This document shows positions 39,677 to 49,144 of a stretch of 64,000 nucleotides of DNA, piece after piece. The notes beneath the pieces were generated by a model, which was not told the DNA's origin, did not search any database, and worked only from the letters and a program-made list of their open reading frames with translations. The stretch lies in the IMG/VR virus record IMGVR_UViG_3300044691_000535, positions 1 through 64,000 of that record, one strand, 5' to 3'. This DNA is from a virus. The translations under genes were made by a program, and so were the position numbers. Every line of letters starts with the position of its first letter. Within the stretch, counting starts at the first letter, position 1.

Positions 39677-40306
39677 ATGTCAGGCATTAGCATCAACCCG
39701 GCGCAAGTCACCAATGCGCCCGGACTTTTCTCCTTATCGTCCGAGGGGTACACCCAAGGTACGGCGCTGAATGATCCGGCCGTTCGCAACGAGTTGGTCT
39801 CGGGCGTCGTCGCGCCGGCCACGACGGTGCCGATGTGGGGCGGCGAGGCGATCACTGATTCGCTGTGGACCGCAGGCGTAGAATCGAGCGCGATCGGCTC
39901 GGTGTTGGCGCTTGCGACCGCGCAAGCCAACATCACCGGGTTCACCGTATTCGATCAGTCCTCAGCGATGTATACGTCGCCGCAGTCACCGGTTCCGTTG
40001 GCACCCGCAGGCGATGGCACACGGCCGGGAGGCGCGATCAACTTCTACCGCTTGGGCTCGGGCGCGCGCATCGCGGTGCCCTGCTCACAGGCCGTGGCTG
40101 CAGCACTAGCCCACGGTGCGAGCAACATCGCCGTGTATTGGGACTATACCAATCAAGTGCTCCTGTCGGCCCCGGGTGGCACGGCGCTGGCGGTCAAGTT
40201 GGTCGGCCTGGACATGAGCGGCACTTCCAAGGTTGTGGTCTACAACAGCGGTACCGGGTACGCAACTTGGAATACCTCCGGCTACACGGCCATCATCCAG
40301 ATCTAA
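39677..40306 (+). CDS. Head decoration-like structural protein
   Basis: 209 residues from ATG 39677 (AGGAG 10 bases upstream). No catalytic motif. Ala/Gly/Thr-rich beta protein with GYTQGTALNDPAVRNELVSGV and VKLVGLDMSGTSKVVVYNSGTGY. Placed directly before the major capsid gene, typical of decoration or stabilisation proteins. Confidence 0.62.
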   Translation: MSGISINPAQVTNAPGLFSLSSEGYTQGTALNDPAVRNELVSGVVAPATTVPMWGGEAITDSLWTAGVESSAIGSVLALATAQANITGFTVFDQSSAMYTSPQSPVPLAPAGDGTRPGGAINFYRLGSGARIAVPCSQAVAAALAHGASNIAVYWDYTNQVLLSAPGGTALAVKLVGLDMSGTSKVVVYNSGTGYATWNTSGYTAIIQI

Positions 40307-40336
40307 CTCGCATTGCCCTTTTAAGGAGCTTCTTCC

Positions 40337-41359
40337 ATGCCGAATATCGCGACGTCCTGGGTGCAGACACACCCCTCCTTCATGGAGCCGGATTTCATCG
40401 TCCAATACAACCAGGCGTCCGGAGCATTCAACGCACTGGCGGGCGGTAATCCGCGTGTCAAAATCGGGTCCGAAGACAAACAAGTCTTCATCAAGACCCT
40501 CATGCTGAGCTCGAAAGTCAGTTCGAGCGCCGGTTGGGCGAACCAGTTGCCGAGCGCAACCGTGGTTCCGGCCATGATCAGCTTCCCCACGTATCTGAAC
40601 CGCACCCGCGCAGAATACGACCATCACGACACCGCGCAGATGGGTATCTGGGGGCTGAACATTGCCCTGGCGCAGAGCCTTGCCATGCGCCAGGGTCACT
40701 TCCAGCACCTGCGCTATATGCTGCTGAACGGCAACTTGCCGGGTAATGGCGAAGGGCTGCTCAACACCAATGCTGCGACCTCGGTCAATCTGCCGTCGGA
40801 CTCGTTCGGTAACAGCTCCGTGCGCACCTACGACAACGGTCAGATGGCGCAGTTCTTTCTGTCGCAACTCTTGGCGACGAAGCAGCGCACGTACCAGTTA
40901 GGCCAGCCGGCGCGATTCACGATCCTGGGACCGCAGCGCACCTTGGGTCAGTTCGAGTACAACATCGTGCAGTTGACCTCCTATCAGAGGGTCGGCGCCG
41001 GTACGGACTCGACCAAGGGCGTGTTGGTGAACGTGGCGGGCATGAACGGCGACACCATCGAGTGGTGCTACGACGACACGCTGCAGAACCAGAGCGGCGC
41101 AGGCGTCGATACGGTGCTCATCGTGATGCCGGAAGTCGAGAAGCCGAAGATCCAGAATCCGACCATCAACACCAATGCCTTTGCGGAACTGACTCCGTCC
41201 ATGAATGCGTGCACGCTGATGTACACGGACATGGCCGCGCCTCGCGAGATCCCCACCCCGATTCCCGGGGGTGCAATTGACATCGTGTCGGAGATTCGCG
41301 CCTCCCCCGGCGTGGGTGTCCGTCCGGAAGGCGTCACGATTGTGTTCATGACCTATTGA
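40337..41359 (+). CDS. Major capsid protein (DUF2184 type)
   Basis: 340 residues, AAGGAG 10 bases before the ATG. Pattern: HPSFMEPDFIVQYNQASGAF, KVSSSAGWANQLPSATVVPA and LNGNLPGNGEGLLN, with a C-terminal DIVSEIRASPGVGVRPEGVTI that is typical of the HK97-fold DUF2184 capsids. A terminator lies right after the gene, as expected for a highly expressed unit. Confidence 0.83.
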   Translation: MPNIATSWVQTHPSFMEPDFIVQYNQASGAFNALAGGNPRVKIGSEDKQVFIKTLMLSSKVSSSAGWANQLPSATVVPAMISFPTYLNRTRAEYDHHDTAQMGIWGLNIALAQSLAMRQGHFQHLRYMLLNGNLPGNGEGLLNTNAATSVNLPSDSFGNSSVRTYDNGQMAQFFLSQLLATKQRTYQLGQPARFTILGPQRTLGQFEYNIVQLTSYQRVGAGTDSTKGVLVNVAGMNGDTIEWCYDDTLQNQSGAGVDTVLIVMPEVEKPKIQNPTINTNAFAELTPSMNACTLMYTDMAAPREIPTPIPGGAIDIVSEIRASPGVGVRPEGVTIVFMTY

Positions 41360-41368
41360 TCCCAACCC

Positions 41369-41398
41369 GCGCCGCGGATGCGCGTGGCGCTCTCTTTT
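41369..41398 (+). terminator. Terminator after the capsid gene
   Basis: GCGCCGCG (41369-41376) pairs with CGTGGCGC (41383-41390), one G-U pair, 6-base loop, followed by TCTCTTTT. Confidence 0.65.
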
Positions 41399-41409
41399 GC
41401 GGAGTTCAT

Positions 41410-41934
41410 ATGCCCCGACTATTTATCTGTAACACCTCGAAGCAGCACCACGATTTCACCTACAAGCTGCCGCACGAAAACACCTTTCGCATGGAGTCCA
41501 TCCGCTCCGGATCGCAGATTCGTCTGGCCGTGGACATGACACCCGATGTGATTGCGGAGATCATTCATCAGCACACGCCCTACGGCCTGAAGGACGCTAC
41601 CAAGCTCTCCAACGTCAAGGAGTACGTGGGCTTGTGCTACAGCATCGACAAGCCGGTGCCGTTGGATAATCTGCTGTACCTGTTCGAGACCAATGGCCCG
41701 AAGCTCAACGAGCGCGCGCAGGCCAAGCGCGAGGAGGTCGCCGTCGCCACTGCCGAGCAGCTGTCCGACAAGATGCAGGAGTTGGGTGTCAGCGTACCGC
41801 GCACGGAAGTCACCATGGAGGAGGATACCAAAGGGACGCAATCGATCAATGAGGGCTACGAGGTGACGCAGTCCGGAGTGGCATCCAAGCACGGCAGTGC
41901 GCGCAGCAAGCGAGCTGACCGCCGCGCCGGCTGA
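41410..41934 (+). CDS. Hypothetical head protein
   Basis: 174 residues from ATG 41410 (GGAG upstream). Basic middle (KEYVGLCYSIDKPVPLDNLL) and a charged C-terminus. No domain recognised. Placed after the capsid gene, where head-tail connector genes are found. Overlaps the next ATG by one base. Confidence 0.58.
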   Translation: MPRLFICNTSKQHHDFTYKLPHENTFRMESIRSGSQIRLAVDMTPDVIAEIIHQHTPYGLKDATKLSNVKEYVGLCYSIDKPVPLDNLLYLFETNGPKLNERAQAKREEVAVATAEQLSDKMQELGVSVPRTEVTMEEDTKGTQSINEGYEVTQSGVASKHGSARSKRADRRAG

Positions 41935-42611
41935 TGTTCGCGAATTCCACCACCCCCAACCTGCCCGACTACCTCTTCTTCCTGTCAGCCGTGGCCGGGA
42001 TTCCGCCGGTCGCCACCCCGGCTGTCTTCCCCACGTTGGTCAGTACCACCACGGGCGGCGACACGCTCACGCTGATTGATGTGTCGCAGAATTGGGAGCC
42101 TGCTCAGTGGGTCGGGTATTCGGCCGTGGACTCGACGCAAAACGAGGCGGCGTCCATTGCCTCCAATGCCATTACCTCGCTGACCTTTACGATGCCGCTC
42201 GCCAATCCGATTGCGCCAGGGGATCAGTACCTGATTGCGCCGGACATCGTGCTGAGCTCGCTGGCTATTGCGCTGGAGATCGTGAACGAGGTGTTGGCCT
42301 GCGCGTCGCCCCGCATCTACACGCTGGCGGTGTACAACCTGGCGACGGATCGGTTGATCAACTTTGCGCCGGATGTGCCGGGGCAGACGTTCTTTCAGGA
42401 CTTGCGCGGGCCTAAGAAGTTGAACCTCACGAGCGTGAGTGTTGGCGTGCCATCTCAGGCGAGTGATCAGGGCACCGCCACCGGTATCCTAAATCCGGAG
42501 CAGATGAAGACCTTCACACTGCAGGACCTGCAAACATTGAAGACCCCGTGGGGGAGGGCGTACATGGGGTTTGCTTCGGCATATGGGCCGAGTTTGTGGG
42601 GACTCTCGTGA
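41934..42611 (+). CDS. Head-tail connector-region protein with a shared module
   Basis: 225 residues. The segment LIDVSQNWEPAQWVGYSAVD, followed by a strand pair, repeats a module in the 28375-30870 product (DTGKSWTVDQWVGYHVFD). The C-terminus (LNPEQMKTFTLQDLQTLKTPWGRAYM) is helical and conserved-looking. Probably a structural component near the neck; function not proven. Confidence 0.58.
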   Translation: MFANSTTPNLPDYLFFLSAVAGIPPVATPAVFPTLVSTTTGGDTLTLIDVSQNWEPAQWVGYSAVDSTQNEAASIASNAITSLTFTMPLANPIAPGDQYLIAPDIVLSSLAIALEIVNEVLACASPRIYTLAVYNLATDRLINFAPDVPGQTFFQDLRGPKKLNLTSVSVGVPSQASDQGTATGILNPEQMKTFTLQDLQTLKTPWGRAYMGFASAYGPSLWGLS

Positions 42612-43111
42612 GCCCCGATGACCACAAGACAATCGGCGATTTCGGAGCCAGTCAGAGCAGCCCCGTTCGTTCACGACTGACATTACACCTAGGAGTAATC
42701 GAGCAGCCGTATCGTTCACGCAGTGCCAAAGCCGGGGCGATGACCACGGGCGATGTGGCTACTATCCTGGAAGCCAAATACGGAATCCTGGCGGCCTTCT
42801 GGCGGATGCACGACCAGGATTGCGCAGGTGACTTCGAAGTGTCGTTGGGCGGCGCCATGGAGTCGCTGCTGATGGGTCGCGCGGTCGATCCGTGGGGCCG
42901 CGCCACGCAGGCGATCCAACAACGCATGAAGGACTTTATCAACTCCAAAGAGGTGGAGATGGCGGGCATTCCGGGCGTGCCGACAAAGGCGGCGCTCGCA
43001 GGGGTCTCGCATAGGCGAAAACATCCGTACGCACGAAGTAACCCGCGACGACCCAGTTTTAGGGATTCGGGCACGATGGTCGGTTCATATCGCGCCTGGA
43101 TGTCGAGCTGA
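42608..43111 (+). CDS. Neck/tail completion-type protein
   Basis: 167 residues from GTG 42608 (GTGA overlap). Contains TGDVATILEAKYGILAAFWRMH, an AMESLLMGR helix and KAALAGVSHRRKHPYARSNP, a pattern seen in small neck or tail completion proteins of myophages. Assignment rests on order: connector, this gene, next structural protein. Confidence 0.6.
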   Translation: MSPDDHKTIGDFGASQSSPVRSRLTLHLGVIEQPYRSRSAKAGAMTTGDVATILEAKYGILAAFWRMHDQDCAGDFEVSLGGAMESLLMGRAVDPWGRATQAIQQRMKDFINSKEVEMAGIPGVPTKAALAGVSHRRKHPYARSNPRRPSFRDSGTMVGSYRAWMSS

Positions 43112-44082
43112 TGGCCCAGATCGGCGAATTAGGCGCGAACCCAACCGCATTCGCGGGCGCTCTAAGTGATGGCCGGGCGCAAATCAGCTTCGACGACGAC
43201 GTCACGTTCATGGGCTACACGCGCACGGTATTGCCGCTCGATGGCTTCGTGTTCTGGATACCGACCGGCATTACGACGGATGTCAAGGGATCATTGCACT
43301 ACACGCAAAATATCCAGCAGGTCGAAGACGAGACGCAAGGACTGGCGACAGTCACCTTCACGAGCCAGGAGCCCGTCACACTGTTCAGCGACGCCCCGAT
43401 CAACACGCTCTACATCGCCAGCATCGGCGGTTTCCGCTTCTCGTTCTCGCAGCAGCAGGTCTACCCGCAGGCCGGGATTTGGCACTACTTCGGCCACTCG
43501 ATCCAACCTGCGTTTGCCTCGCAACTGCTCGATCAGGCCAACGGCCTCAAGATTGATCTTGCGCAGACGGTAACGACCAACAGTCTGGCGCTGTGGCTGG
43601 CGCTGAACAACTATCAGTCACCGTTCTACGATGGCTTCTCGAACGTGGGCGTACCGTTCTATCAGGCGCCGATTCAGTTGTATCCGTCGGACATGCTGCC
43701 GGCGAATCTGGTGCCGCCGTATGGGTCGGTGCGCATTGGGGATGACGATACGGAAGCCTTGCAGCCGGTCCCATTTTTGGATGCCGAGCGCAACCACTAC
43801 CAGCTCGTGGCGGATCGTGTGCGCATCACGCTGTATGGCGTGCAGAACAACTTGGCGCTGGACTTTCAGGACACGGTCAATCAGTACAGCGTGCAGACGG
43901 GCAATTTTGGCGTCATGACCGCGACGCCGTTTCGCGATGCGATTCGCACGCAGGCGGAGTTGCAGACGCGGGCCATGAAGAAAGTGGCGGACTTTAGAAT
44001 TTCTTACAACCAGCAGCGCGTGGCCCACGTCGCGCGCCAACTGATCCTGTCGTGCGTTCCAACGTATCTCATCGCGCCATAA
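43111..44082 (+). CDS. Structural protein of the neck/tail region
   Basis: 323 residues, beta-rich, no catalytic motif. Contains VLPLDGFVFWIPTG, RFSFSQQQVYPQAGIWHYFG and RNHYQLVADRVRITLYG. Located between connector genes and a terminator, so made with the head-tail module. Exact role unknown. Confidence 0.6.
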   Translation: MAQIGELGANPTAFAGALSDGRAQISFDDDVTFMGYTRTVLPLDGFVFWIPTGITTDVKGSLHYTQNIQQVEDETQGLATVTFTSQEPVTLFSDAPINTLYIASIGGFRFSFSQQQVYPQAGIWHYFGHSIQPAFASQLLDQANGLKIDLAQTVTTNSLALWLALNNYQSPFYDGFSNVGVPFYQAPIQLYPSDMLPANLVPPYGSVRIGDDDTEALQPVPFLDAERNHYQLVADRVRITLYGVQNNLALDFQDTVNQYSVQTGNFGVMTATPFRDAIRTQAELQTRAMKKVADFRISYNQQRVAHVARQLILSCVPTYLIAP

Positions 44083-44124
44083 CGCATTCCGCTTTAGCTG
44101 ACAGAACATCTCCCCTCGATATTG

Positions 44125-44153
44125 GCCCCGCCGCGTGCGGGGCTTTCTTTTTT
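44125..44153 (+). terminator. Rho-independent terminator
   Basis: GCCCCGC (44125-44131) and GCGGGGC (44137-44143), 5-base loop, then TTTCTTTTTT. Separates the connector genes from the next transcript; AGGAG for the next gene follows. Confidence 0.82.
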
Positions 44154-44166
44154 AGGAGTTTTACTC

Positions 44167-44484
44167 ATGGGTCAGAATTTTGCCACGACCATCACGGGAC
44201 TGGGCGGCATCAGCTCGTCGCTGAATATCGCGGCAGCGAAGGTTGTCAAACCCACGCTGGGGACGTTGTTTCGCGTTCTGGTGCAGGCGGTAGGTACAAC
44301 CGGCACGCTGACCCTCAATGATTGCGCAACCGTCGCAGCTGCGGCCGCAGGCAATCAGATTCTCACTCTCCTTACTGCCAATCTGACCGTCGGCCAAGTC
44401 ATCACGCTCGACTGGCCGTGTCAGACCGGCATCGTCGTTTCGGTTTGCAGCGGCGGTATCGTCGTATCCATCGCCTTCGCGTAA
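44167..44484 (+). CDS. Small hydrophobic beta protein
   Basis: 105 residues from ATG 44167 (AGGAG). Almost free of charged residues (TLGTLFRVLVQAVGTTGTLT, ending GIVVSVCSGGIVVSIAFA). Directly before the tail spike and after a terminator. May be a minor virion or decoration protein; unknown. Confidence 0.55.
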   Translation: MGQNFATTITGLGGISSSLNIAAAKVVKPTLGTLFRVLVQAVGTTGTLTLNDCATVAAAAAGNQILTLLTANLTVGQVITLDWPCQTGIVVSVCSGGIVVSIAFA

Positions 44485-44490
44485 CCCGCG

Positions 44491-46524
44491 ATGTTCCTCC
44501 CCGCCGCCCTCATTGGTCTTGCGACCCCGGTCGCAGCCAGTACGACGGGCAACTCGCTCGTCATCAACTGCCAAGGCCTGTCCAGTGGCAGCGCGGGTCT
44601 TACGAGTGACCACGCCGGCACGTTGAGCGTTCAGCGCTACGTCGATGCCCTAGGGGTAATCCCGCTGGGACCTGCATTGACCGCGGCGTTGACTGCGACG
44701 GTACCCGGATCCGTCACCTGGGCGGATGGTTTCGCCTCCGGCTCGATTGTGGTCAGCTTTGTCAACTCGGCGGGCGCCATTGCGAACCTGAGCAATGTCA
44801 CGGTCAATATGCAGGCCGGCGGCAGCCAGACACCGAGCGCCGGTAACTCGATCCTGTTGAAGTCCAGTGCCAACTTTGCCACGGCCTTTCAAGCGGCTAA
44901 CGATGCGCTGCGTGATGCGGGTAGCGGCACGATCGTGCTGCAGGCGGGTGGTGTGTATACGCTGCCGGCGAACGTCACGCTCATTCAGGATATCGGCAGC
45001 GGCGTGAGTCTCGATGGAAACGGCGCCATTATCTACGCGCCCAATCACACGACTGCGCCCGCCCTGCTTCTGACCTCGCGCGCCCCCACGAACGGCTTTC
45101 CGATCTCTGGTTACGACACAAACACTAACAATTACTTTCAGAAGCGCGCCAGCGCCCGCAACTTCGCGATCATTGGCCCCGGCGATGGCATCGGCGTCGG
45201 CACCACGAACGGTATCGACGTCAATATGACGGTGCTGGTGGTGAATCGCTCGCCGCGTCCCACGGTCACCAACTTTGCGGTCTACGGCTTCAACAAGGGC
45301 ATTTGCCTGCGAAACGAAGGCTACCTATGCGAGTTCACGAGCGGCATCGTCAACAATTGCTTCAACGCCCTCTACCTGAACGGCGGCAATACCAGTGCCG
45401 AAAATCAGGTCTTTCGCAATGTCACCTTCGGCAACAGTAACATCGGCCTGAACATCGACACGGCGGCGGAGAACGGTACCGCCCAGACCACCCGCGTGTA
45501 CTTCGATACCTGCTCCTTCGATTACAACGGCGTGCAGATCAAGCTGACCGGCGGCAACGGGGAGCTGCGCTTCAACGGCGGCAACATCGAGAACAATGGC
45601 GTTGCGACCTACATCTGTGACCTCACCGCCACGGCCAACAACGTCCTGACGCTGACATTTCGCGACCTGATCCTGAATTACACGGGTGTGGCGGCCACTG
45701 GCTTTACGAACTATTTTGGCATCGCCAACAACGTGCAGGTGCGCATCGAAGAATGCTGGATGAACAACATCTTAGGATCGGGCCAGCTGATCAATGGCCT
45801 GCACTATCCGGCATTGGCGAACATCACCGGTGCCACGCTGAGCGGCATCGAGGTGACCGGCACGCGGCTGTTCAACGTGCCCACGGTCGCGCCGCTAGTC
45901 AGCCTGAGCAACAACAACTCGTTGCTGGCCGATCCGCTGTTTGCGCAGTCATTTTTGGTCGACGAGTGGTTCATTTATAGATTGAACGGGACGTTCTTCT
46001 CGCCCGTCAGCCTGAACGATCGGCTGACTCCGACCTCGCAGGCCACGCCCAATATTGTGTCCATGCAGAAGGACACCTATTTGTCGCAGCCATGTCTGTC
46101 GATCACGCTGGATGCAAACGGAGCACTGGGCGCGAATAATCGCACCATCGGCTTGATCATCCCACGCCGCGACCGGCGGCTCTTCGGCATCTGGCAGCAC
46201 GCGGTCTCGGCCGGCAGCGGCACGTATGCCTGGAACATTGCACCGTGCCGGGTGGATGAGGCCTCCGGCTCCCAAGCGGCGGCGGGCACGGCCTACGGCT
46301 TCAATCCGCGCGTTTTCAACATAGGCACTTCGTTCGCGAACGGCACCGCAACTCCGACAACCGCCTGGGCGAGGCAAGCGTGGAAGGGCGGCGCGTTCAC
46401 CAACGACCCGAGAATGGTGTTGCCGGACTGGGCCTCACACATTTTCGTGACGCTGGATTGCTCTGCGATTAACAACGCGAGTGGCAAGGTCTACTTCACG
46501 GGGCTTTTCGCCAACATCTGGTAG
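44491..46524 (+). CDS. Tail spike with right-handed beta-helix
   Basis: 677 residues. N-terminal Ser/Ala beta region (1-110), then a pectate-lyase-like parallel beta-helix from about 120 (GSGTIVLQAGGVYTLPANVTL, VSLDGNGAIIYAPN, NNCFNALYLNGGNTS, TCSFDYNGVQIKL), with a C-terminal jelly-roll-like domain from about 490. The architecture fits a phage spike that binds or cleaves host polysaccharide. Unusual position: before the sheath gene, away from the fibre genes at 56-60 kb. Confidence 0.75.
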   Translation: MFLPAALIGLATPVAASTTGNSLVINCQGLSSGSAGLTSDHAGTLSVQRYVDALGVIPLGPALTAALTATVPGSVTWADGFASGSIVVSFVNSAGAIANLSNVTVNMQAGGSQTPSAGNSILLKSSANFATAFQAANDALRDAGSGTIVLQAGGVYTLPANVTLIQDIGSGVSLDGNGAIIYAPNHTTAPALLLTSRAPTNGFPISGYDTNTNNYFQKRASARNFAIIGPGDGIGVGTTNGIDVNMTVLVVNRSPRPTVTNFAVYGFNKGICLRNEGYLCEFTSGIVNNCFNALYLNGGNTSAENQVFRNVTFGNSNIGLNIDTAAENGTAQTTRVYFDTCSFDYNGVQIKLTGGNGELRFNGGNIENNGVATYICDLTATANNVLTLTFRDLILNYTGVAATGFTNYFGIANNVQVRIEECWMNNILGSGQLINGLHYPALANITGATLSGIEVTGTRLFNVPTVAPLVSLSNNNSLLADPLFAQSFLVDEWFIYRLNGTFFSPVSLNDRLTPTSQATPNIVSMQKDTYLSQPCLSITLDANGALGANNRTIGLIIPRRDRRLFGIWQHAVSAGSGTYAWNIAPCRVDEASGSQAAAGTAYGFNPRVFNIGTSFANGTATPTTAWARQAWKGGAFTNDPRMVLPDWASHIFVTLDCSAINNASGKVYFTGLFANIW

Positions 46525-46590
46525 CGCTGCCAGAGGGCAGGCGCATCTGGTTCGTACACCGACATCACAGAAGTTTCTCGGAGTTAGATA

Positions 46591-47979
46591 ATGTCTTACT
46601 CGATTGTCCAAGAGATCGTCTCCGAGACCGTCGCTCCTGCGCCGATCACCTATCAGGCCACCGGCGCGATCGTGTCCCAAGGCGCGACCACGATCCCGAC
46701 GGGTACGTCTCAACTGCTCACGCAGAAGTCTGACCTGACGCAATACCTACCCGCTCCCTTAACGATTTCCAGCATCACGTGGAGTTCCGGTACGGCCCTC
46801 GTCACCGCAGGCGCCACCATCCCCGGTCGCACCGCAGGCGACGTGTTCACGACCACCATCGCAGGCGTTACGCCGGCCGGCTACAACGGCTTGGTCCGCG
46901 CAACCGTGACGGGCGCGAACACGCTCACCTATGCGCTGCTCTCCAATCCCGGCGCTCAGACGGTGGCGGGCACCTACACGGTACCTGGCGTAGGCGAGCT
47001 CGTGGCGCAGATGAATACGTTTTATGCGCAGGGCAGTCAGCAGTCGGTCTACGTGCTCGAGCTGGGGGCCGGGGACCAAACCACGGGACCTGCCGCGCTC
47101 GGTACGTGGGATGCGACGAACCCGGACATTTTCTACAGCTATCTGGTGCCGAAGGGCTGGGATGCGAGCGCGGGCCTCACGGCCCTGATGGCGAGCTACC
47201 AAGCGCTCAACGCACAGAAATACTTCTTCATTACCTCGAAAGTGAGCACGTACGCCGCCGCATACTCCGCTTTGCAGAAGTGCGGCTATGTGCTGATTGA
47301 AGCCCCTGGCACGCCGCTCACCGAATTCAGTTGCGCCGCCCCGTTCCAGCGCTCGTTGGCCTATGCGCCGTCTACCACTAACCGCATGACGCAGTTCCGG
47401 TATGCGTTCCTGTTCGGTGTGACCCCATACCCGACGTTCAGCAACGGCACGCTGCTCACCACCTTGCAGAACGCCAAGGTCAACGTTATTGGGACGGGTG
47501 CCGAAGGCGGCATCAGTACGGCGGTCAACTGGTGGGGCACGATGCTGGACGGAAACGATTTCTCCGTCTGGTACGAAATCGACTGGATCCAGCTTCAGTG
47601 CGATCAGGCCGTTGCAAATGCCGTGATCAACGGCTCCAACGATCCTCTCAATCCGCTGTACTACAACCAGCCTGGCATCAATCAGTTGCAGGACGTCACA
47701 GTCCAGACGGTGCAGAACGCGATCACCTTTGGCCTTGCGAACGGGACCTCAGCGCGTGCAGCGATGGATGGCCCCGTGTTCTCCAATGCACTGGCGACGG
47801 GTCAGTTTCTGGATCAGGACGTGGTCAACGCGGTGCCGTTCATCACGTACATCCAGGAGAACCCGGCGAACTACGAGGCAGGGTTGTATGGAGGGCTGTC
47901 GGTGGTGTTTATTCCACAGAAGGGGTTTTCGAAAGTGATTTTCAACATCAACGTCAACTTCAACCCCGGCGCAGCCTGA
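46591..47979 (+). CDS. Contractile tail sheath protein (DUF3383-like)
   Basis: 462 residues, GGAG before the ATG. The ends fit DUF3383-type sheath: SIVQEIVSETVAPAPITYQATGA at the start and FVPFITYIQENPANY-like (VPFITYIQENPANYEAG) with IPQKGFSKVIFNINVNF at the end. A beta-sandwich insert (SSGTALVTAGATIPGRTAGD to VAGTYTVPG) occupies residues 58-130. Gene order sheath, tube, chaperones, tape measure supports contractile-tail identity. Confidence 0.8.
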   Translation: MSYSIVQEIVSETVAPAPITYQATGAIVSQGATTIPTGTSQLLTQKSDLTQYLPAPLTISSITWSSGTALVTAGATIPGRTAGDVFTTTIAGVTPAGYNGLVRATVTGANTLTYALLSNPGAQTVAGTYTVPGVGELVAQMNTFYAQGSQQSVYVLELGAGDQTTGPAALGTWDATNPDIFYSYLVPKGWDASAGLTALMASYQALNAQKYFFITSKVSTYAAAYSALQKCGYVLIEAPGTPLTEFSCAAPFQRSLAYAPSTTNRMTQFRYAFLFGVTPYPTFSNGTLLTTLQNAKVNVIGTGAEGGISTAVNWWGTMLDGNDFSVWYEIDWIQLQCDQAVANAVINGSNDPLNPLYYNQPGINQLQDVTVQTVQNAITFGLANGTSARAAMDGPVFSNALATGQFLDQDVVNAVPFITYIQENPANYEAGLYGGLSVVFIPQKGFSKVIFNINVNFNPGAA

Positions 47980-47992
47980 CAGGAGTTGATTC

Positions 47993-48433
47993 GTGTCAAA
48001 CCCTAATGTGATCCTTGGCAACCTAAATCGCTTGGTCTCTAGCCTTTCTTGGCCGAGTTTTCCATCGTTGAATGTGACCCCGCCCTATCTCGGGCGCGCC
48101 GGTATCCGATTCTCACGCGCAGGCGGAGCTACTGCGATGTTGCCGCAGATGACCGGTGTTGTACTGTCACCCGAACCATTCATGTTAGTGACCGTGTCAC
48201 TCGCATTGCTGAAGACACAGGGATTGTGCCAAGCCTATGAAGCTGCGCTTCAGACGAATTCGATTCTTGGAAACGGTGTGGTTCGCGCGGATGTGACGCA
48301 GGGACTTCAGCCACTCGATATCGTGAATTGCGCGATTGAGAACATTGGCGACCTGTCATTCGCGGGCGATGATGCGGTGTATCCGGTCAGCATCCAAGGG
48401 ACGCTGTATATAAATAACAATTTGTGGCCGTGA
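47993..48433 (+). CDS. Tail tube protein
   Basis: 146 residues from GTG 47993 with AGGAG upstream. Compact beta protein (GATAMLPQMTGVVLSPEPFMLV, VYPVSIQGTLYINNNLWP), the right size for a tail tube and placed directly after the sheath. Overlaps the next gene by TGATG. Confidence 0.72.
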   Translation: MSNPNVILGNLNRLVSSLSWPSFPSLNVTPPYLGRAGIRFSRAGGATAMLPQMTGVVLSPEPFMLVTVSLALLKTQGLCQAYEAALQTNSILGNGVVRADVTQGLQPLDIVNCAIENIGDLSFAGDDAVYPVSIQGTLYINNNLWP

Positions 48434-48993
48434 TGCATATCGACAAACGCTTGAATCTCTTGATTCCAATCGAGCGCGCGGATAAATCTAAGATGTTCGT
48501 TCACTCGACGCCGATCTCATCTCAGATTTTCGACACGTACTTTCTGCCGATCGCCAAAGCATTCTCGTCCATCTACACGGAAGGACTTGGCCCGGTCGCC
48601 GGCCCCCGCATCGCCGACAAGATGCTGAAGAAAGTTTCTATGGAATTGGGCGTGTGGGAAGGCTCGGCGGGCGTGCAGAACGGGCTCGTCAACCACATCG
48701 AGCACGCGACCAACATCCTCATGGTCGGAAAGTCGGGATGGGAAATGATTCCCTACTACGATGCAAAGGCCGGCGGCCTCATAGATCCGGACGACGTCTC
48801 GGAGGTGGACGCCGCAATTACCTTTTTTATCTTGGCCTCGGCGATGCACAGACGGGCCGAACTGAAGGGGATTCTGGATGGGGCGATGTCACTCTGGGGT
48901 GCGCAGACCGAATCGTTGAACTGTACGGAGTATCTGAGCTCCTTGCGGACATCGACCGCAGCCGCGAATTCTGGCGCGATGGCGGCGGCTTAG
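48433..48993 (+). CDS. Tail assembly chaperone (frame-0 product)
   Basis: 186 residues from ATG 48433. Contains IADKMLKKVSMELGVWEG, SGWEMIPYYDAKAGGLIDPD and VDAAITFFILASAM. It lies between tube and tape measure, where myo- and siphophages encode paired chaperones. A second open frame in -1 phase overlaps its 3' part. Confidence 0.7.
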   Translation: MHIDKRLNLLIPIERADKSKMFVHSTPISSQIFDTYFLPIAKAFSSIYTEGLGPVAGPRIADKMLKKVSMELGVWEGSAGVQNGLVNHIEHATNILMVGKSGWEMIPYYDAKAGGLIDPDDVSEVDAAITFFILASAMHRRAELKGILDGAMSLWGAQTESLNCTEYLSSLRTSTAAANSGAMAAA

Positions 48994-49133
48994 TCGCGGA
49001 CGTTCTCGACTGGGTGTCGGGGAAAGGGTTTCGCAAATTCTTCGAGCGCCTCGATGAGTTTGATTTCAGATCCGCTCAGGAATACAGGCAACGTCACATC
49101 ATTCAGGCGATGAAAGGGATGATGCAAATGTGA
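48903..49133 (+). CDS. Tail chaperone extension in the -1 frame
   Basis: An open -1 frame with coding-like sequence (ADRIVELYGVSELLADIDRS, LVADVLDWVSGKGFRKFFER, QEYRQRHIIQAMKGM) has no good start of its own and ends just before the tape measure. It is likely made as a fusion by programmed -1 frameshifting, as in lambda G-GT. Possible slip points are AAGGGGA at 48865 and TGGGGT at 48895; neither is a textbook heptamer. Left edge approximate. Confidence 0.55.
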   Translation, partial: ADRIVELYGVSELLADIDRSREFWRDGGGLVADVLDWVSGKGFRKFFERLDEFDFRSAQEYRQRHIIQAMKGMMQM

Positions 49134-49144
49134 GGAGTTAGCAC

